Source of the DNA: Adiantum capillus-veneris
Lineage: Eukaryota; Streptophyta; Polypodiopsida; Polypodiales; Pteridaceae
Length of the DNA stretch: 64,000 bases
Direction: 5' to 3'
Assembly (NCBI GenBank): GCA_014529385.2
Contig: CM043953.1
Coordinates: 111,410,049 to 111,474,048, forward strand
The notes beneath the pieces are model-generated. The model searched no databases. It was not told where the DNA came from and was given only the letters and a program-made list of their open reading frames with translations. Below, piece after piece: positions 1 through 10,377 of this stretch; the first letter of the stretch is position 1; each line of letters begins with the position of its first letter. Made by a program: the position numbers and the translations under genes.

Positions 1-665
1 CAACAATCCATCTGGGACAAGTTACTGTCAGATACTTTTCCACTTGCCCACCAAGCTCGAATAGTTCTATACAAGATTGTTGCCTCCTCCTTGCTCCATG
101 CACATCGCCAAAGTTCACACAGACACTTGTGTTCATCTTGGAAATTTTTATACACGTATTGCATGGTGTGAACGTGCAAACTTTGCTCCCAATGAAACAA
201 GCAAGAACGTTATCTTCCTTGCATAATATTGTTAGGCCCTCAATTGAATATGGTTTGAATAGCTCTCCAATTTTCCCCAGCCTCATCTTCCATGAATCCT
301 CTAAAATCTGCTGGAAGGTGCCCACTTTCCAAAAGCACTGAATTCATCATTTCCCAAAACATGGTTTGCCCCTGTGTATTTTCTTCTTTCATCTTGCAGA
401 TGGATATTGTCTGCATTTCTTAGATCCTGCAAAGTGCATTGACTAACCATTGTTACAAACAAAATCAAAAGAAGAGGGAAGATATGTCAGCAAGTCTTAC
501 GCAGGGTTGTAGACATGGGATGCCATTGTTTTCCACCAATACTCTACATACATGATCAAAGCAAACCCAACTTTTTTGGAGGTCTCCACTACCGTCTTGT
601 TGCATTCTATTTACAAGCTCAACACCTGATCTTGGGCCATTGGCTGAATTTTGAAAACATGACAT
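1..665 (-). pseudogene. Decayed DNA transposase, catalytic region (partial)
   Basis: Read on the minus strand, 360 down to 1 gives long protein-like sequence with the motifs FRGFMEDEAGENW, RSCLFHWEQSLHVHT and RTIRAWWASGKVSD. 665-465 gives an upstream open stretch containing FDHVCRVLVENNG. The F-H-W-x-Q-S-L block, the preceding acidic 'GFM-D-A--NW' block and the trailing 'IRAWW-S' block match, from memory, a transposase-like family abundant in mosses, lycophytes and ferns; I do not assign it to a named superfamily. Breaks: TGA at about 240 and TAA about 30 bases further on, plus frame changes between 360 and 480. The C-terminus lies left of the window. It is probably the same gene as the N-terminal region at 904-2113. 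A spliced gene cannot be excluded, but in-frame stops inside conserved blocks favour a pseudogene. Confidence 0.55.
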
Positions 666-903
666 CTTTTGCTTTGATCTGTGGATTGTCCTGGAAAAAG
701 CAAATGGTGGAAATTATACTTGTAGTCGTAATTGTTTTTCAGCTGAATCAATTGGGACTCTACACCAACACCAATTGGGACTCCGTGCTGTTGTAGCTTC
801 TCTCATCCAATGTTTGAATCTGAGTTGCAAACAACAAAGATGCAGGTAAGAACTTTCACAGGGAGCACGATTGATTCATATATTAGACAACAATTTAATA
901 CCT

Positions 904-2113
904 CTATGTATGAATCAATGGGAGCATCTCCTCTAGTATAGAGAGGAGCTCATCACTATTCAGCTGCTCCCCATTCTCATGCACCATTGCTCCCATAGCC
1001 ATCTGTTTTGCAAGATTTAATTGCAAATGCATGGGGCCCGTCACTAGGCTTTCAGACAACACACGTGATGGCAGAAGCTCTCTAGTCTGTCTGATTGCTG
1101 ATTGTAAAACTCCTTTGGCCACGGGATGATTATGCCTTTCGAGGTCGATAAATAACCGGGTCCCGTTGTAATCAGCTAGTAAGTAATAGATGGTGCATGG
1201 ACACTCCCAAAGAAGAATTGGAAAATTACCAGAATGAAAGCAAAGTAGGGTTCCATTTTTAGAGCTAAACATACCAACCAAAGCAATTGATGTTAGTAAT
1301 TTCCTCGTTCAAGAAGTCTCATTTGGAAACCCGTTCATTGCATTTATCGAGCACGAGATATTCTTACAAATGAGGTGCCCACCACATTTACATCTCTTGA
1401 TCAAAGATGGATACCTCATTCTAGAATGAACAGGCTTAACCCAACAATGGCCATCATGCTTATGATCCATTACCAACATTTTGGGAACGTCATCTAGCAC
1501 AACGTTTAGCTCATAAATGCAGTCCCCATTGTATATTTGAGGAACTTCTCAACATGCTTCTCAATTGAACATCTAGAGATCATTTGGCTTAACTTGGGAT
1601 ACTTGTGGCTATTTAATGCAATATACTCTAATGTACTCTGTGTTTTTTCCACTTGCTTACCTTTTTTCTTTGTTTTTGGTATATTCTTCACTTAATTTTC
1701 CCACCATTCCTTCATTATAGACATAAAAGAAATCCTTAGTCTTACCAGATGAAATTTCAGTAGACCTTTCTTCTTGTTCTTCAATGGAGCTATCAGAAAA
1801 CTCTACTATTGCCACCTTCGGCGTTGAGGACATTTTCATACTGTCTTGTGTGACCAATAGTAGCTTTGAAGACAAGGTTTAATCCATCACAAAATTGAAA
1901 CTGTTGACCTACTTGCACACCATCTGTCACATCTGTCCGAATGTCACCATCCGGAGTTGAAATGATGGTAAACATCTTACTGTCACCACAACCTCCATAG
2001 TCCCCAGGATTCACCATCGAATATCTTGCGGGGCAATCAAGCAACAATGGGACATTGCCAACATTATTAAAAAATAAACTCACCTTGCTCAACGAGGATA
2101 AACCATTGCTCAA
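904..2113 (-). pseudogene. N-terminal part of the same transposase-like gene, zinc-ribbon-like, frameshifted
   Basis: Minus-strand reading starts at a Met at 2113 and passes through at least three frames: 2113-1793, 1875-1657, 1691-1506, then 1530-904. The last frame holds HDGHCWVKPVHSRMR, RCKCGGHLICKN, ECPCTIYYL and FIDLERHNHPV. Spaced C-x-C pairs followed by R-H-x-H-P resemble the zinc-binding module of the WRKY/GCM1/FLYWCH type found at the N-terminus of many plant transposases. A TGA at 1309-1311 interrupts one continuous frame (1500-904). The acidic Ser-rich stretch at 1800-1700 is probably a linker. The 904-666 gap may be an intron, since a pyrimidine tract and CAG lie near 820, or it may be decayed sequence. 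Family identity is inference; the broken frames are seen directly. Confidence 0.45.
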
Positions 2114-2640
2114 CTAATCTAGTAGAAGCAAATGGATATATGTGAATTTCCAAGCTTTCCCCTTATTGTATATTTATAGGCGTCCGAAATACTCAAATAA
2201 AGATTAGGAATCTCAATCTATCATATCATAAATTAGATTTGGAAATCAAAGACCATATTAGTATCAATCCCTCCTCTATACATATAAGTTAGTATACCCC
2301 CACCTATATTCTAGTTTTTTCTCCCTCCTTCCTATTCTCTTAACTGCAATCTCCTAAATTTTATCTCAATCTGACACTCATTAACTATCCTCCTTCTTCT
2401 TCAACCATCCTTTATTTTGTCTTGTTCTATCTCCCTCACCATGTCTATCATTTTCTTCTACCTCTCACTATTTTCCACTCAACTCTATATATCTAAAACT
2501 CCTACTTGTCAATCTCTATCTATTTCTCTTCACAATATACTATGTCATCTGGTCCTATCTTTAAATTTTTCTATATCTCTTCACAATATTTGGTACTATC
2601 TTTAGTAGTACAATACTCTAGAGAAATTGGTAGTCCTAGA
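2114..2640. other. No gene recognised; AT- and pyrimidine-rich spacer
   Basis: No protein-like frame on either strand. The sequence is T/C-rich on the plus strand and carries a short imperfect repeat of a TCTCTTCACAATAT segment (about 2523-2595). It may include the promoter side of the minus-strand transposase-like gene, but I see no convincing core promoter. Confidence 0.4.
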
Positions 2641-3990
2641 ATTACCCAAAATGCCCTTCAAATTTTCCAAAATTCCCAAAATACCCCTGGTTGTGAGATC
2701 ATATATTTCTAAAAATAAAACTAGTTGTAGTTTTCCATAAGAGGACTGATTGTCCTATCAGTACAAGATGCTTGAAGTAGGATTTGAGTTGGTTATATAA
2801 GTTTAGGAAATGAATTGCTTCATTACTTCTTGGCATAAGTGCCTTTTTTACTAGGTAATTTGTGACAAATTACCTGCTATAAGCACTCAAAATCGGATCT
2901 CAATTAAATAATAGGAAAAAAGATTAGAAACCCTTGAAAAATCTAACAAAAATAGATACAAGGTTACTTAAAAAATTCTCAAAATACTCCCACTATTTTG
3001 TCATAAATTCCCAAAATGCCCTTCAAGTTTTCCAAAACTCCCAAAACAACCTTGGTTATGAGATTATATATTTTTAAAAAGAAGAAAAGTTGTAGCATTT
3101 GATAAGAGGACTGATTGTCTATCATTACAAGATGGTAAAAGTGGGATTTGGTGGGTTATATAAGTTTTGGAGAGGAATTTCTTCATTAATTCCAGGCATA
3201 GTTGCCTTTTTTGCTAGGTAATTTGTGACGTGCTAAGCACTCAAAAATGGATCTCAATTGTCATAGAGGAATAAACATTAGGAATAAAGATTAGAAGGCC
3301 TTGAAAAATCCAACAAAAATAGATACAAGGGCATATACAAAATTCTTAAAATGCCCTTCAAATTTTCCAAAACTCCCAAAACAACCCTAGTTATGAGATT
3401 ATATATTTTTAAAAAGACAAAAAGTTGTTGCTTTTGATAAAAGGACTGATTGTCTATCATTACAAGATGCTAAAAGTGGGATTTGGGGTGGGTTATATAA
3501 GTTTTGGAGTGGAATTGCTTCATTACTTCCAGGCATAGTTGCCTTTTTGCTAGGTAATTTGTGACAAATCACGTGCTAAGCACTAAAAAATGGCTCTCAA
3601 TTGTCATATAGGAATAAACATTAGGAATAAATATTAGAAGGCCTTGAACAATCCAACGAAAATATATACAAGGGCATATCCAAAATTCTCAAAATACACC
3701 CACTATTTTGTCATAAATTCCCAAAATGCCCTTCAAATTTTCACAATTTCCCAAAACACCCCTGGCTGTGAGATTATATATTTCAAAAAATAAAAAAAGT
3801 TGTGGCTCTTCATAGGAGGACAAATTGTCCATCAATAGAAGACGCTAAAAGTCGTATTTTGAGTTGGTTATGTTTTAGATTTGTGACAAATTTCGTGTTA
3901 AGCACCCAATAACGGATTTCAATTGTCAAATAGGAATGAAGTTTTGAAAACCTTGAAAAATCCAAATAGATACAATAAATAGTATATTAA
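2641..3990. repeat. Four tandem units of ~335-375 bp
   Basis: Units start at 2641, 3007, 3342 and 3717, each with a variant of ATTCCCAAAATGCCCTTCAA. Each continues through the same ordered landmarks: a TGTGAGATTATATATTT block, a 'GAGGACTGATTGTC' block, 'GGTTATATAAGTTT', 'AGGTAATTTGTGACAAAT', 'AAGCACTCAAAA' and 'GATACAAGG'. The third unit lacks about 40 bp around CACTATTTTGTCATAAATTC, between two similar AAAATTCT sites, which explains its shorter period. The fourth is truncated. No coding sequence. It could be a local satellite or the subterminal array of a non-autonomous transposon; its boundaries are eroded. Confidence 0.75.
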
Positions 3991-4172
3991 ATTGTAGAAT
4001 CTGAGAGGTCTTTTGGGAATTCCAACAAATTATCGATTGCACCAAATACAGAAGCCAACAATTCTGCAAAGGAGGCGCTCTCACGACTGTAGAAAGAGGA
4101 TGCTCGCTAGCAAGGAGAGTCAATGATCGCTCTCTTCAGGTTATCCTTTTATTGCACGTTGGTGATGAATTC

Positions 4173-4331
4173 CCTCGCTCTGTTGCCCTCCCCTATTGCA
4201 CATATCTCCCTCTCTCTCTCACCCTCTTTCTCGTCATGAAGCCTGAGCACTAGCACTTAGGCTTCATGATGAGCAAGAGGGTGTGTGAGAGAGAGGGAGA
4301 TATGCGCAATAGGGAGGGCAACAGAACGAGG
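4173..4331. repeat. Long hairpin 1 of the 4.2-6.0 kb array
   Basis: Arms of about 70 bp are nearly perfectly complementary. The left arm is CT-rich (GTTGCCCTCCCCTATTGCAC, then CTCTCTC) and the right arm is its GA-rich complement. The tip reads CATGAAGCCTGAGCACTAGC followed by the complement of CATGAAGCC, centred near 4250. Confidence 0.8.
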
Positions 4332-4637
4332 AAAATTGCATATATATTGCTTTTAGAAATTTCCTATAAAAGAGGGAAGGTAAATTTGTAAAGGTACATT
4401 GGATTTGATTGAGAGAATGTGGGAGATTACGAGCTGTTGATGTAACTAATTGAAACTAGTTCATATAAACCTTGAAGCGGATTTTCCCTCCCTTTTTTCA
4501 CCATCGTCAAATAATTGTCTCTCTCTATCTCACTTTCCCTCTATCTCCCTCACAGTCATCAGGTGGGGTGAATGTGGGAGATTAGGCGCTATTGATTAAA
4601 CAAATTGAAACTAATTCATGGTCACCTTGAAACTATT

Positions 4638-4801
4638 TATCCCTCCCTCTTTCACTCCCCTCTATTCCTTTTCTCCCTATCTCTCACTTTCTCTCTATCT
4701 CCCTCAAGATCACGCGCTTTGTGATCTTGAGGGAGATAGAGAGAAAGTGAGAGATAGGGAGAAAAGGAACGGAGGAGGGTGAAAGAGGGGGGGAGGGTAA
4801 A
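4638..4801. repeat. Long hairpin 2
   Basis: The left arm runs from ATCCCTCCCTCTTTCACTCC to CCCTCAAGATCAC; the right arm mirrors it (GTGATCTTGAGGG to GGGAGGGTAAAT). Tip at about 4718. About 75 bp per arm with few mismatches. Confidence 0.8.
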
Positions 4802-4912
4802 TTTATTAAGGCTCATTGAATGGATGTGATTAATAGAATATGGGGCTTTAAGAGCTATTGATAAATGACACCAAAAGATGCTTACAAGTTTTTAATCACC
4901 TTGAATTCATAC

Positions 4913-5066
4913 TCCATCCCTCTCTTCCTACTCTCTCTTTCTCCCTCTCACTTTCTCTCTATCTCCCTCAAGGTCAACATGATAGGTGAGCGCTCACCTA
5001 TCATGTTGACCTTGAAGGCAATAGAGAGAAAGTGAGAGGGAGAAAGAGAGAGTAGGAAGAGAGGTG
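4913..5066. repeat. Long hairpin 3
   Basis: Near-perfect arms of about 75 bp. The inner stem is GGTCAACATGATAGGTGAGC then GCTCACCTATCATGTTGACC with essentially no loop, centred at about 4991. The outer arms are the same CT/GA tract as in hairpins 2 and 4. Confidence 0.8.
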
Positions 5067-5242
5067 GGTGATAAAGAGAGGGAGAATGAGTTAGCTGGGA
5101 AGACATAGAGAAGCTTAAATATATAGAGAGAGCTAGACACTAGTGTGGCAACAGAGAGGAGTTAAGTGATTGAGAGAATGTGGGAGATTAGGAGATTTTG
5201 ATTAAACAAATTGAAACTAATTCATGGTCGCCTTAAAACTAA

Positions 5243-5418
5243 TTATCCCTCCCTCTTTCACATTTCTCTGTTCCTTTTCTCCCTCTCTCTCACTTTCCCC
5301 TCAAGATCACTATGTAGGTTGAGCGCTAGAGCCTACATATTGATCTTGAGGGAGATAGAGAGAAAGTGAGAGAGAGGGAGAAAAGGAACAGAGGAGTGTG
5401 AAAGAGGGAGGGAGGGTA
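5243..5418. repeat. Long hairpin 4
   Basis: The left arm starts ATCCCTCCCTCTTTCAC and the right arm ends in its complement at GGAGGGTAAAT. The inner stem AAGATCACTATGTAGG pairs with CCTACATATTGATCTT around a TTGAGCGCTAGAG tip near 5326. It is a diverged duplicate of hairpin 2, including the flanking TTATTAAGGCTCA-TGAATGG sequence. Confidence 0.8.
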
Positions 5419-5819
5419 AATTTATTAAGGCTCAATGAATGGATGTGATTGACAGAATATGGGGCTTTAGGAGGAAGAGAGGTGGGTGATAAAGAGAGGG
5501 TGAATGAGTTAGCTTGGAAGACATAGAGAAGCGTGGATATATAGAGATAGCTAGACACTAGTGTGGCAATAGAGAATAAGAGATCTTAGGTAGGCAAAAA
5601 GTATTAAGAGAGTGAGAGAGAGATATGCAAGAGATGATTGAGATAGAGTGAGAGAAAATGCCTATAAAAAGGTATGTAGCATCGAAGTTTCTTAAGTTAC
5701 GACAGTAAGTTACAAACAACACATTGTAAGGTAATACTCAAGAATACTCACCTTATTTGTTGGAGCATGTGTTCCTATTCAAAGACTCTCTACCTCCCTT
5801 TATCTCACTCTTCACTAGA

Positions 5820-5928
5820 GTCTCTCTCTCTCTCTCTTCCTTCCTCTCCCCCCCTCACTCTCTTCTTTCCTCAAGCTCTACATGAAGGCTGAGCTCTAGT
5901 GCTCAGCCCTTATGTAGTGCTTGTGGAA

Positions 5929-5985
<57 letters not shown>
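5820..5985. repeat. Long hairpin 5
   Basis: The CT-rich left arm and GA-rich right arm flank the inner stem CTCTACATGAAGGCTGAGC, whose partner is GCTCAGCCCTTATGTAG, around CTCTAGT near 5903. The right arm grades into the (GA)n tract that follows. Confidence 0.7.

Positions 5986-6023
<38 letters not shown>
5937..6023. repeat. (GA)n microsatellite
   Basis: About 40 uninterrupted GA dinucleotides continue the right arm of hairpin 5. The tract probably arose by slippage from the GA-rich arm. Confidence 0.95.
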
Positions 6024-6025
<2 letters not shown>

Positions 6026-6118
6026 AGAAGGACTTTAAAGAAGACTGTGATAGAGGGAGGTTAAAATTGTATAGAGAGGGGTATGGCCTAGGAGATTTGT
6101 AAGACATCCAAGTAAAGA

Positions 6119-7450
6119 TCAAGCGGATGTAAACAAGGTGGCATCAATGTATACACTCTTTATTGTTGGATTTCCCATTATCCCCTTCCCTCTCATGACA
6201 TACCTCTCTCCCCTTAGCTCGATCAAGCCAAAAAATGGTTTAAGTCGAGATCCATTAATTGGATTTTCAATTAATTTACCTCCCTGATCAAACAGTATGA
6301 AAGTATTTGGTCCCAGTGGCCTGAATATTTGAAATGGCCCCACATACCTGAGTTTGAGTTTGCATGGCCTCAATTCTAATTTACTGTTATAGACCAACAC
6401 CCAATCACCTGAAGAAAAATTTTTGAACTTGATATTTCTGCTAATCCAAGCTTGTCTTCTTTGTTGAATAATATCTGCAACATACTGGCTATGGATTCTT
6501 TCCTCTTCCAACCTCAGTAAAGCCTCCTTCTTGTAACTGACCGACTCTTCAGGGGATAATTTTTCTTGGACTACAACCTTGAGGCTTGGCACTATAAATT
6601 CCATGGGTACCACTACTTCTAACCCATACACCAGATTAAATGGTGTCATGCCAGTAGTCACTTTATATGCTGTTCTGAAAGCCCATAGTGCTGAGTCCAA
6701 TTTCTCATCCCAGTCTGTCCAGTTTTGATTAACCAGCTTCTTGATAATCCTGACCAAAATCTTATTGGTACTTTCTGCTTGTCCATTGGCCTGGGGATAG
6801 TATACTGCTGACTTCTTATGTAATATCATATGCAGTTCAGTCAATTTATTGATCACCTTGTTGATAAAATGTCCTCCCTGATAAGAAATTAGCTCAATGG
6901 GATAACCAAACCTGGTCATGATGTTTCTGTAGAAAAATTTGGCTACACTTTTTGCTTTATTATCTCTTAAAGCCACTGCTTCAACCCACTTTGTATAATA
7001 GTCAGCTGTTGCAACCAATATATATATGTTCTGTGTAAATCTTACAGGTGGTTTGATTGGACCAACAAAATCCAACCCCCACTTCTAGAATGGTTTCAAA
7101 GGCAAAATAGGTTGTAATGACATTCTATCCACATTCAGGGGCCTGACCTCTCTTTGGCAGAACGAGCAGTCCTTACTGAACTATTGAGCATCCTTAATTA
7201 CTGTTGGCCACCAGAGTCTTGCTTGGAATATTTTTCTTGCAGCTACCTCTCCTAAAAAATGTCCCCCTGCATTACCTGCATGACCCTTTGCCAGTACTGC
7301 CTTATGCTCAAACTGAGGAGCAGATCTCCTTATCACCTGATCAATTCCTCTCTTATATAAGAGTCTTGTAATAACAGTATATGGTTTACTCCTCAATGCC
7401 ATTTTCTTCCTGTGATCTTTGGTCATTGTATCAAGTAACACCCCTTCAGT
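6119..7450 (-). pseudogene. Element 1 integrase
   Basis: Would insert element cDNA into the nuclear genome. The zinc-binding HHCC region lies at about 7310-7130 (KGHAGNAGGHF, then DCSFCQRE). The core runs from about 7075: GLDFVGP (first Asp), then PIELISYQGGHF, where the family's second catalytic Asp is Tyr (codon TAT at about 6886), then NGQAESTNKIL (catalytic Glu). The C-terminal domain includes DWVLVYNSKL and YVGPFQIF and ends at 6119. TAG stops at 7181-7183 and 7085-7087 (PF-stop-KWG) split a frame that is otherwise continuous from 8287. The missing Asp means it could not work even with the stops read through. Confidence 0.9.
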
Positions 7451-9264
7451 CAAAAACTGAAACATGTCATCATACCAATCCCCTGATTGGCCAGTCACAT
7501 GTACTAAAAACAATTCTGCATCGAGTAATTGATCAAGTACACCTAAAAGATCAGTCTCACCTGTTTCCAACCTACTGAGATAGTCAGCCAAAACATGAAG
7601 TCTACCAGGAGTATATATTACCACATATTCATATTCCTGCAAAAGCAGTATCCATGTGGCCAATCTTCTTGCCAGAGGTGGTTTATTCACCAAATAAATA
7701 AGGGCCGGATGATCTACATGGAAGATTACCCTATTGTCTAAAAGATAATGTCTAAATTTTTGCAATGCATAGATCATTCCCAAGCATTCTCTCTCAGTCA
7801 CTGTGTGATTATTCTCTGCAGGTGTCAGTAGTATGCTTGCATAATAAATTGGTCTAAACCAACCTCTTATGGTTTCTTGCATCAATGCTGCACTCATTGC
7901 CACATGAGATGCATCCACAAAAATATGGGATGGTAATTTCCAATCAGGAATAATTAAAAATGGTGCTACTGTCAACATCTTCTTCAAAATCCTGAATGCT
8001 CTACCCTGCTCTTCTCCCCATACAAATACTGCATCTTTCTTTGTAAGCTTTGTGAGTGGTGTACAAACATGTGATAAATATCTCAAAAATATGTTGTGCC
8101 ACTTCACTTGACCCAAAAATCTAGCCAATTGCTTAATTGTCCTTGGTTCTGGTGCTTTACTAATTGCTTCCACCTTACTTGGATCTATAGATACTCCTTT
8201 CTCAAAAATTACATGTCCCAAGAGAATTCCTCTCTTAACTGCAAATGCACACTTGGCTGGCTGAATTCCCTGCATTTTTGAAAACACAACCTCAAGTGCT
8301 CAAGATGCTCCTGCTTCTTTCCAAAAACACTAAAATCATCCAAAAAAACTCTCATAAATGTTGTAAGGAATTCAACAAACACACGCTGTACCACCTTCTG
8401 AAATGTTGGTGGACCATTCTTTAAGCCAAATGTCATCAAATTGCTAGCATAAACTCCCCAGTCAGTTACAAAAGCTGTTCTCCCTATCTTCCAGTGCCAT
8501 TAAGATCTAGTTGTATCCACTAAAACCATCCAGGAAACTATAAAGTTCATGTCCATCTACTGCATCCAATAGGGTATCACAAAAAGGTAATGGAAATGAA
8601 TTAGTTACTGTAGTAGCATTCAGTTTCCTATAATCTACACACACCCTGATCTTTCCATTCTTCTTGGGAACAACAACAATTGGTGACAGCCAAGTGACCT
8701 TATCCAATGGGTAAATGAAACCCACAGCCAACAATTTATCAATCTCCTCTTTAACCTATTTGGCATAGTTAGGATTCATCCTGTATCTTTGTTGTACCAC
8801 TGGAACTGCATCTTCTTTCAAGTTAATTTTGTGTTGACAAAAGCTAGCATCTACTCCCTTCATATCTGTATATTTCCATGCAAAAACATCTTTAAATTCT
8901 AGCAACAACTCCTTCAGTTTCTCCCTGAACTCCTCATCCACCAGTTCAGATGAGACCTTCACTGTTTGTGGTTCCTCCTGAGTGTTCAGGCTTAGTTCCT
9001 GTAGTTCATCCTGAGTGACCCTAGCAGTTCTTTCCATCTGATGTTCAAAAGCTCTTTTTGCCTGCTTTACTACTTCAATAGCTTCCAATTCTTCTTGTTT
9101 CCAATTTGCAATTTTTTCAACAACTCATTGCCCAATTTGGTAGATGACTGCTTACCTTGAGCAATTAGTGATCCCTGATTCAAAGACTTCAACCCATCAT
9201 CTTGATGCTGCAAAACATACTTACTTGCTATCTTTTGCACATCCACTTCAAGAATAGGTACCAC
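7451..9264 (-). pseudogene. Element 1 reverse transcriptase and RNase H
   Basis: RT copies element RNA; RNase H removes the RNA strand. RT landmarks: SPIVVVPKKNGKIRVCVDYR (about 8680), LDGFSGYN, MTFGLKNGPPTFQ and the catalytic FLDDFSVFG (about 8340). RNase H landmarks: HIFVDASHVAMSAALMQ (about 7910), TERECLGMIYALQKF, FHVDHPALIYL and LHVLADYLSR (about 7580). Breaks: TAG at 8756-8758 (after NYAK), TAG at 8507-8509 (after SGYN, where the family has Gln), a one-base loss near 8481, and a frame change at about 8280 between the palm and connection. The catalytic residues themselves survive. Confidence 0.92.
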
Positions 9265-9428
9265 TGATGAATTGGTTCTTAGAAATTCTTCTTCTACATC
9301 CTCTCCAATTTCTTCAGTCCCTCTGCATGTAGTGCCCTGAAACCTGGTGGTATTACCTTTCTAGCATCCATTTGCATTCTAACTTTCTTCTTACCTCTTT
9401 TGATCACAATGGAGTTTGCACCCCATAG

Positions 9429-10377
9429 CTATTTTACTCTTGCTACTCTTAACCATGGTCTTCTCAACATTATTGGATAAGAACGAACAGATTCTTCCAA
9501 CCTGAGTACTACAAAGTTGGCTACAAACTGCAGTCCCCCAACTAAGATCTGCAAATTCCTCAAAATTCTGAAAGGTTGAACCCGCCTTTGGTCTACCATT
9601 TTCACTTCAAAAGATTCAAACATTTGCAAGTTGATTCCAGGAGGATATTAACTCCTGAACCCCCATCCAAGAGTACACCAAGGAAAAACACTTTTCCAAT
9701 AGAAGCCACAACTACTGGTACCTTATAATCAACATCCAAAAGTTGAACTTCACTAGCTTCCCCACAAATAGTTCCCTTAGTATACATTCCTATTTCCTGA
9801 TTCTTTCCTGCTACTTCCTTAGTAAGTCTCTATAACAATTGTTGTGAAAAAATGCAGTTACCAGCCTCAACATTTGCTTCACTGTGATGGCTAATGGAGC
9901 TGATAACAAAGCTTCATAAAATTCATCACCACCAACCTGTTCTTGTAGTACAGTTGGACTATGGTTTGAAGTCCTTCTTCCTTGATCATCCAATGATCTT
10001 ATAACAAAATTCCAATTCTTAGGTGTTACACCCCCTCTCTGAGAGTCTTGCACTTTCTTTAGTGCCCCTGTCCTAACTGTTTTTTGCTCTCTCCAGTTCA
10101 AACTGTCTAGGTTGTCCACTTCTTCCAAGATGGATTTTCCAACCTCAACCTTTGCCCTAGTGACCACCATGGCATCAGTACATCCACTGGGTTCTAGAAT
10201 ATCTTCAATTAGGATACAAGCCGTGCAGTCACAATTATAATGCCTAGGTGCTTCTTGAGTTAGGTTGCTCTCCTGCACCTGCTGAGTAGTCTGTTGTTTC
10301 TCTTTGAGAAACTCTGCTTTTTTCTCAATCCATTCTTCCTCAATCCATGCTTCTTCAGTCCACGCTTCCAAAATCAC
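9429..10377 (-). pseudogene. Element 1 protease and gag-pol linker
   Basis: Retropepsin that would cleave the polyprotein. The active site reads VLLDGGSGVNILLE (about 9690), with Gly in place of the usual Ser/Thr after Asp, a variant common in plant gypsy elements. The flap/C-terminal signature is YPIMLRRPWL (about 9480). A frame change lies near 9615. Upstream, 10377-9811 is an open linker with a C-D-C-T-A-C cluster and many acidic residues; its function is not recognised. Confidence 0.75.

Noticed and set aside
129-796. Plus-strand small proteins in the first 800 bases
   Set aside because: They are antisense to the transposase reading, which has conserved motifs.
4173-5985. miRNA precursor cluster
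   Set aside because: Arms are 70-80 bp of GA/CT low complexity and inner stems are unrelated; no evidence of mature miRNA. Kept only as a hairpin array.
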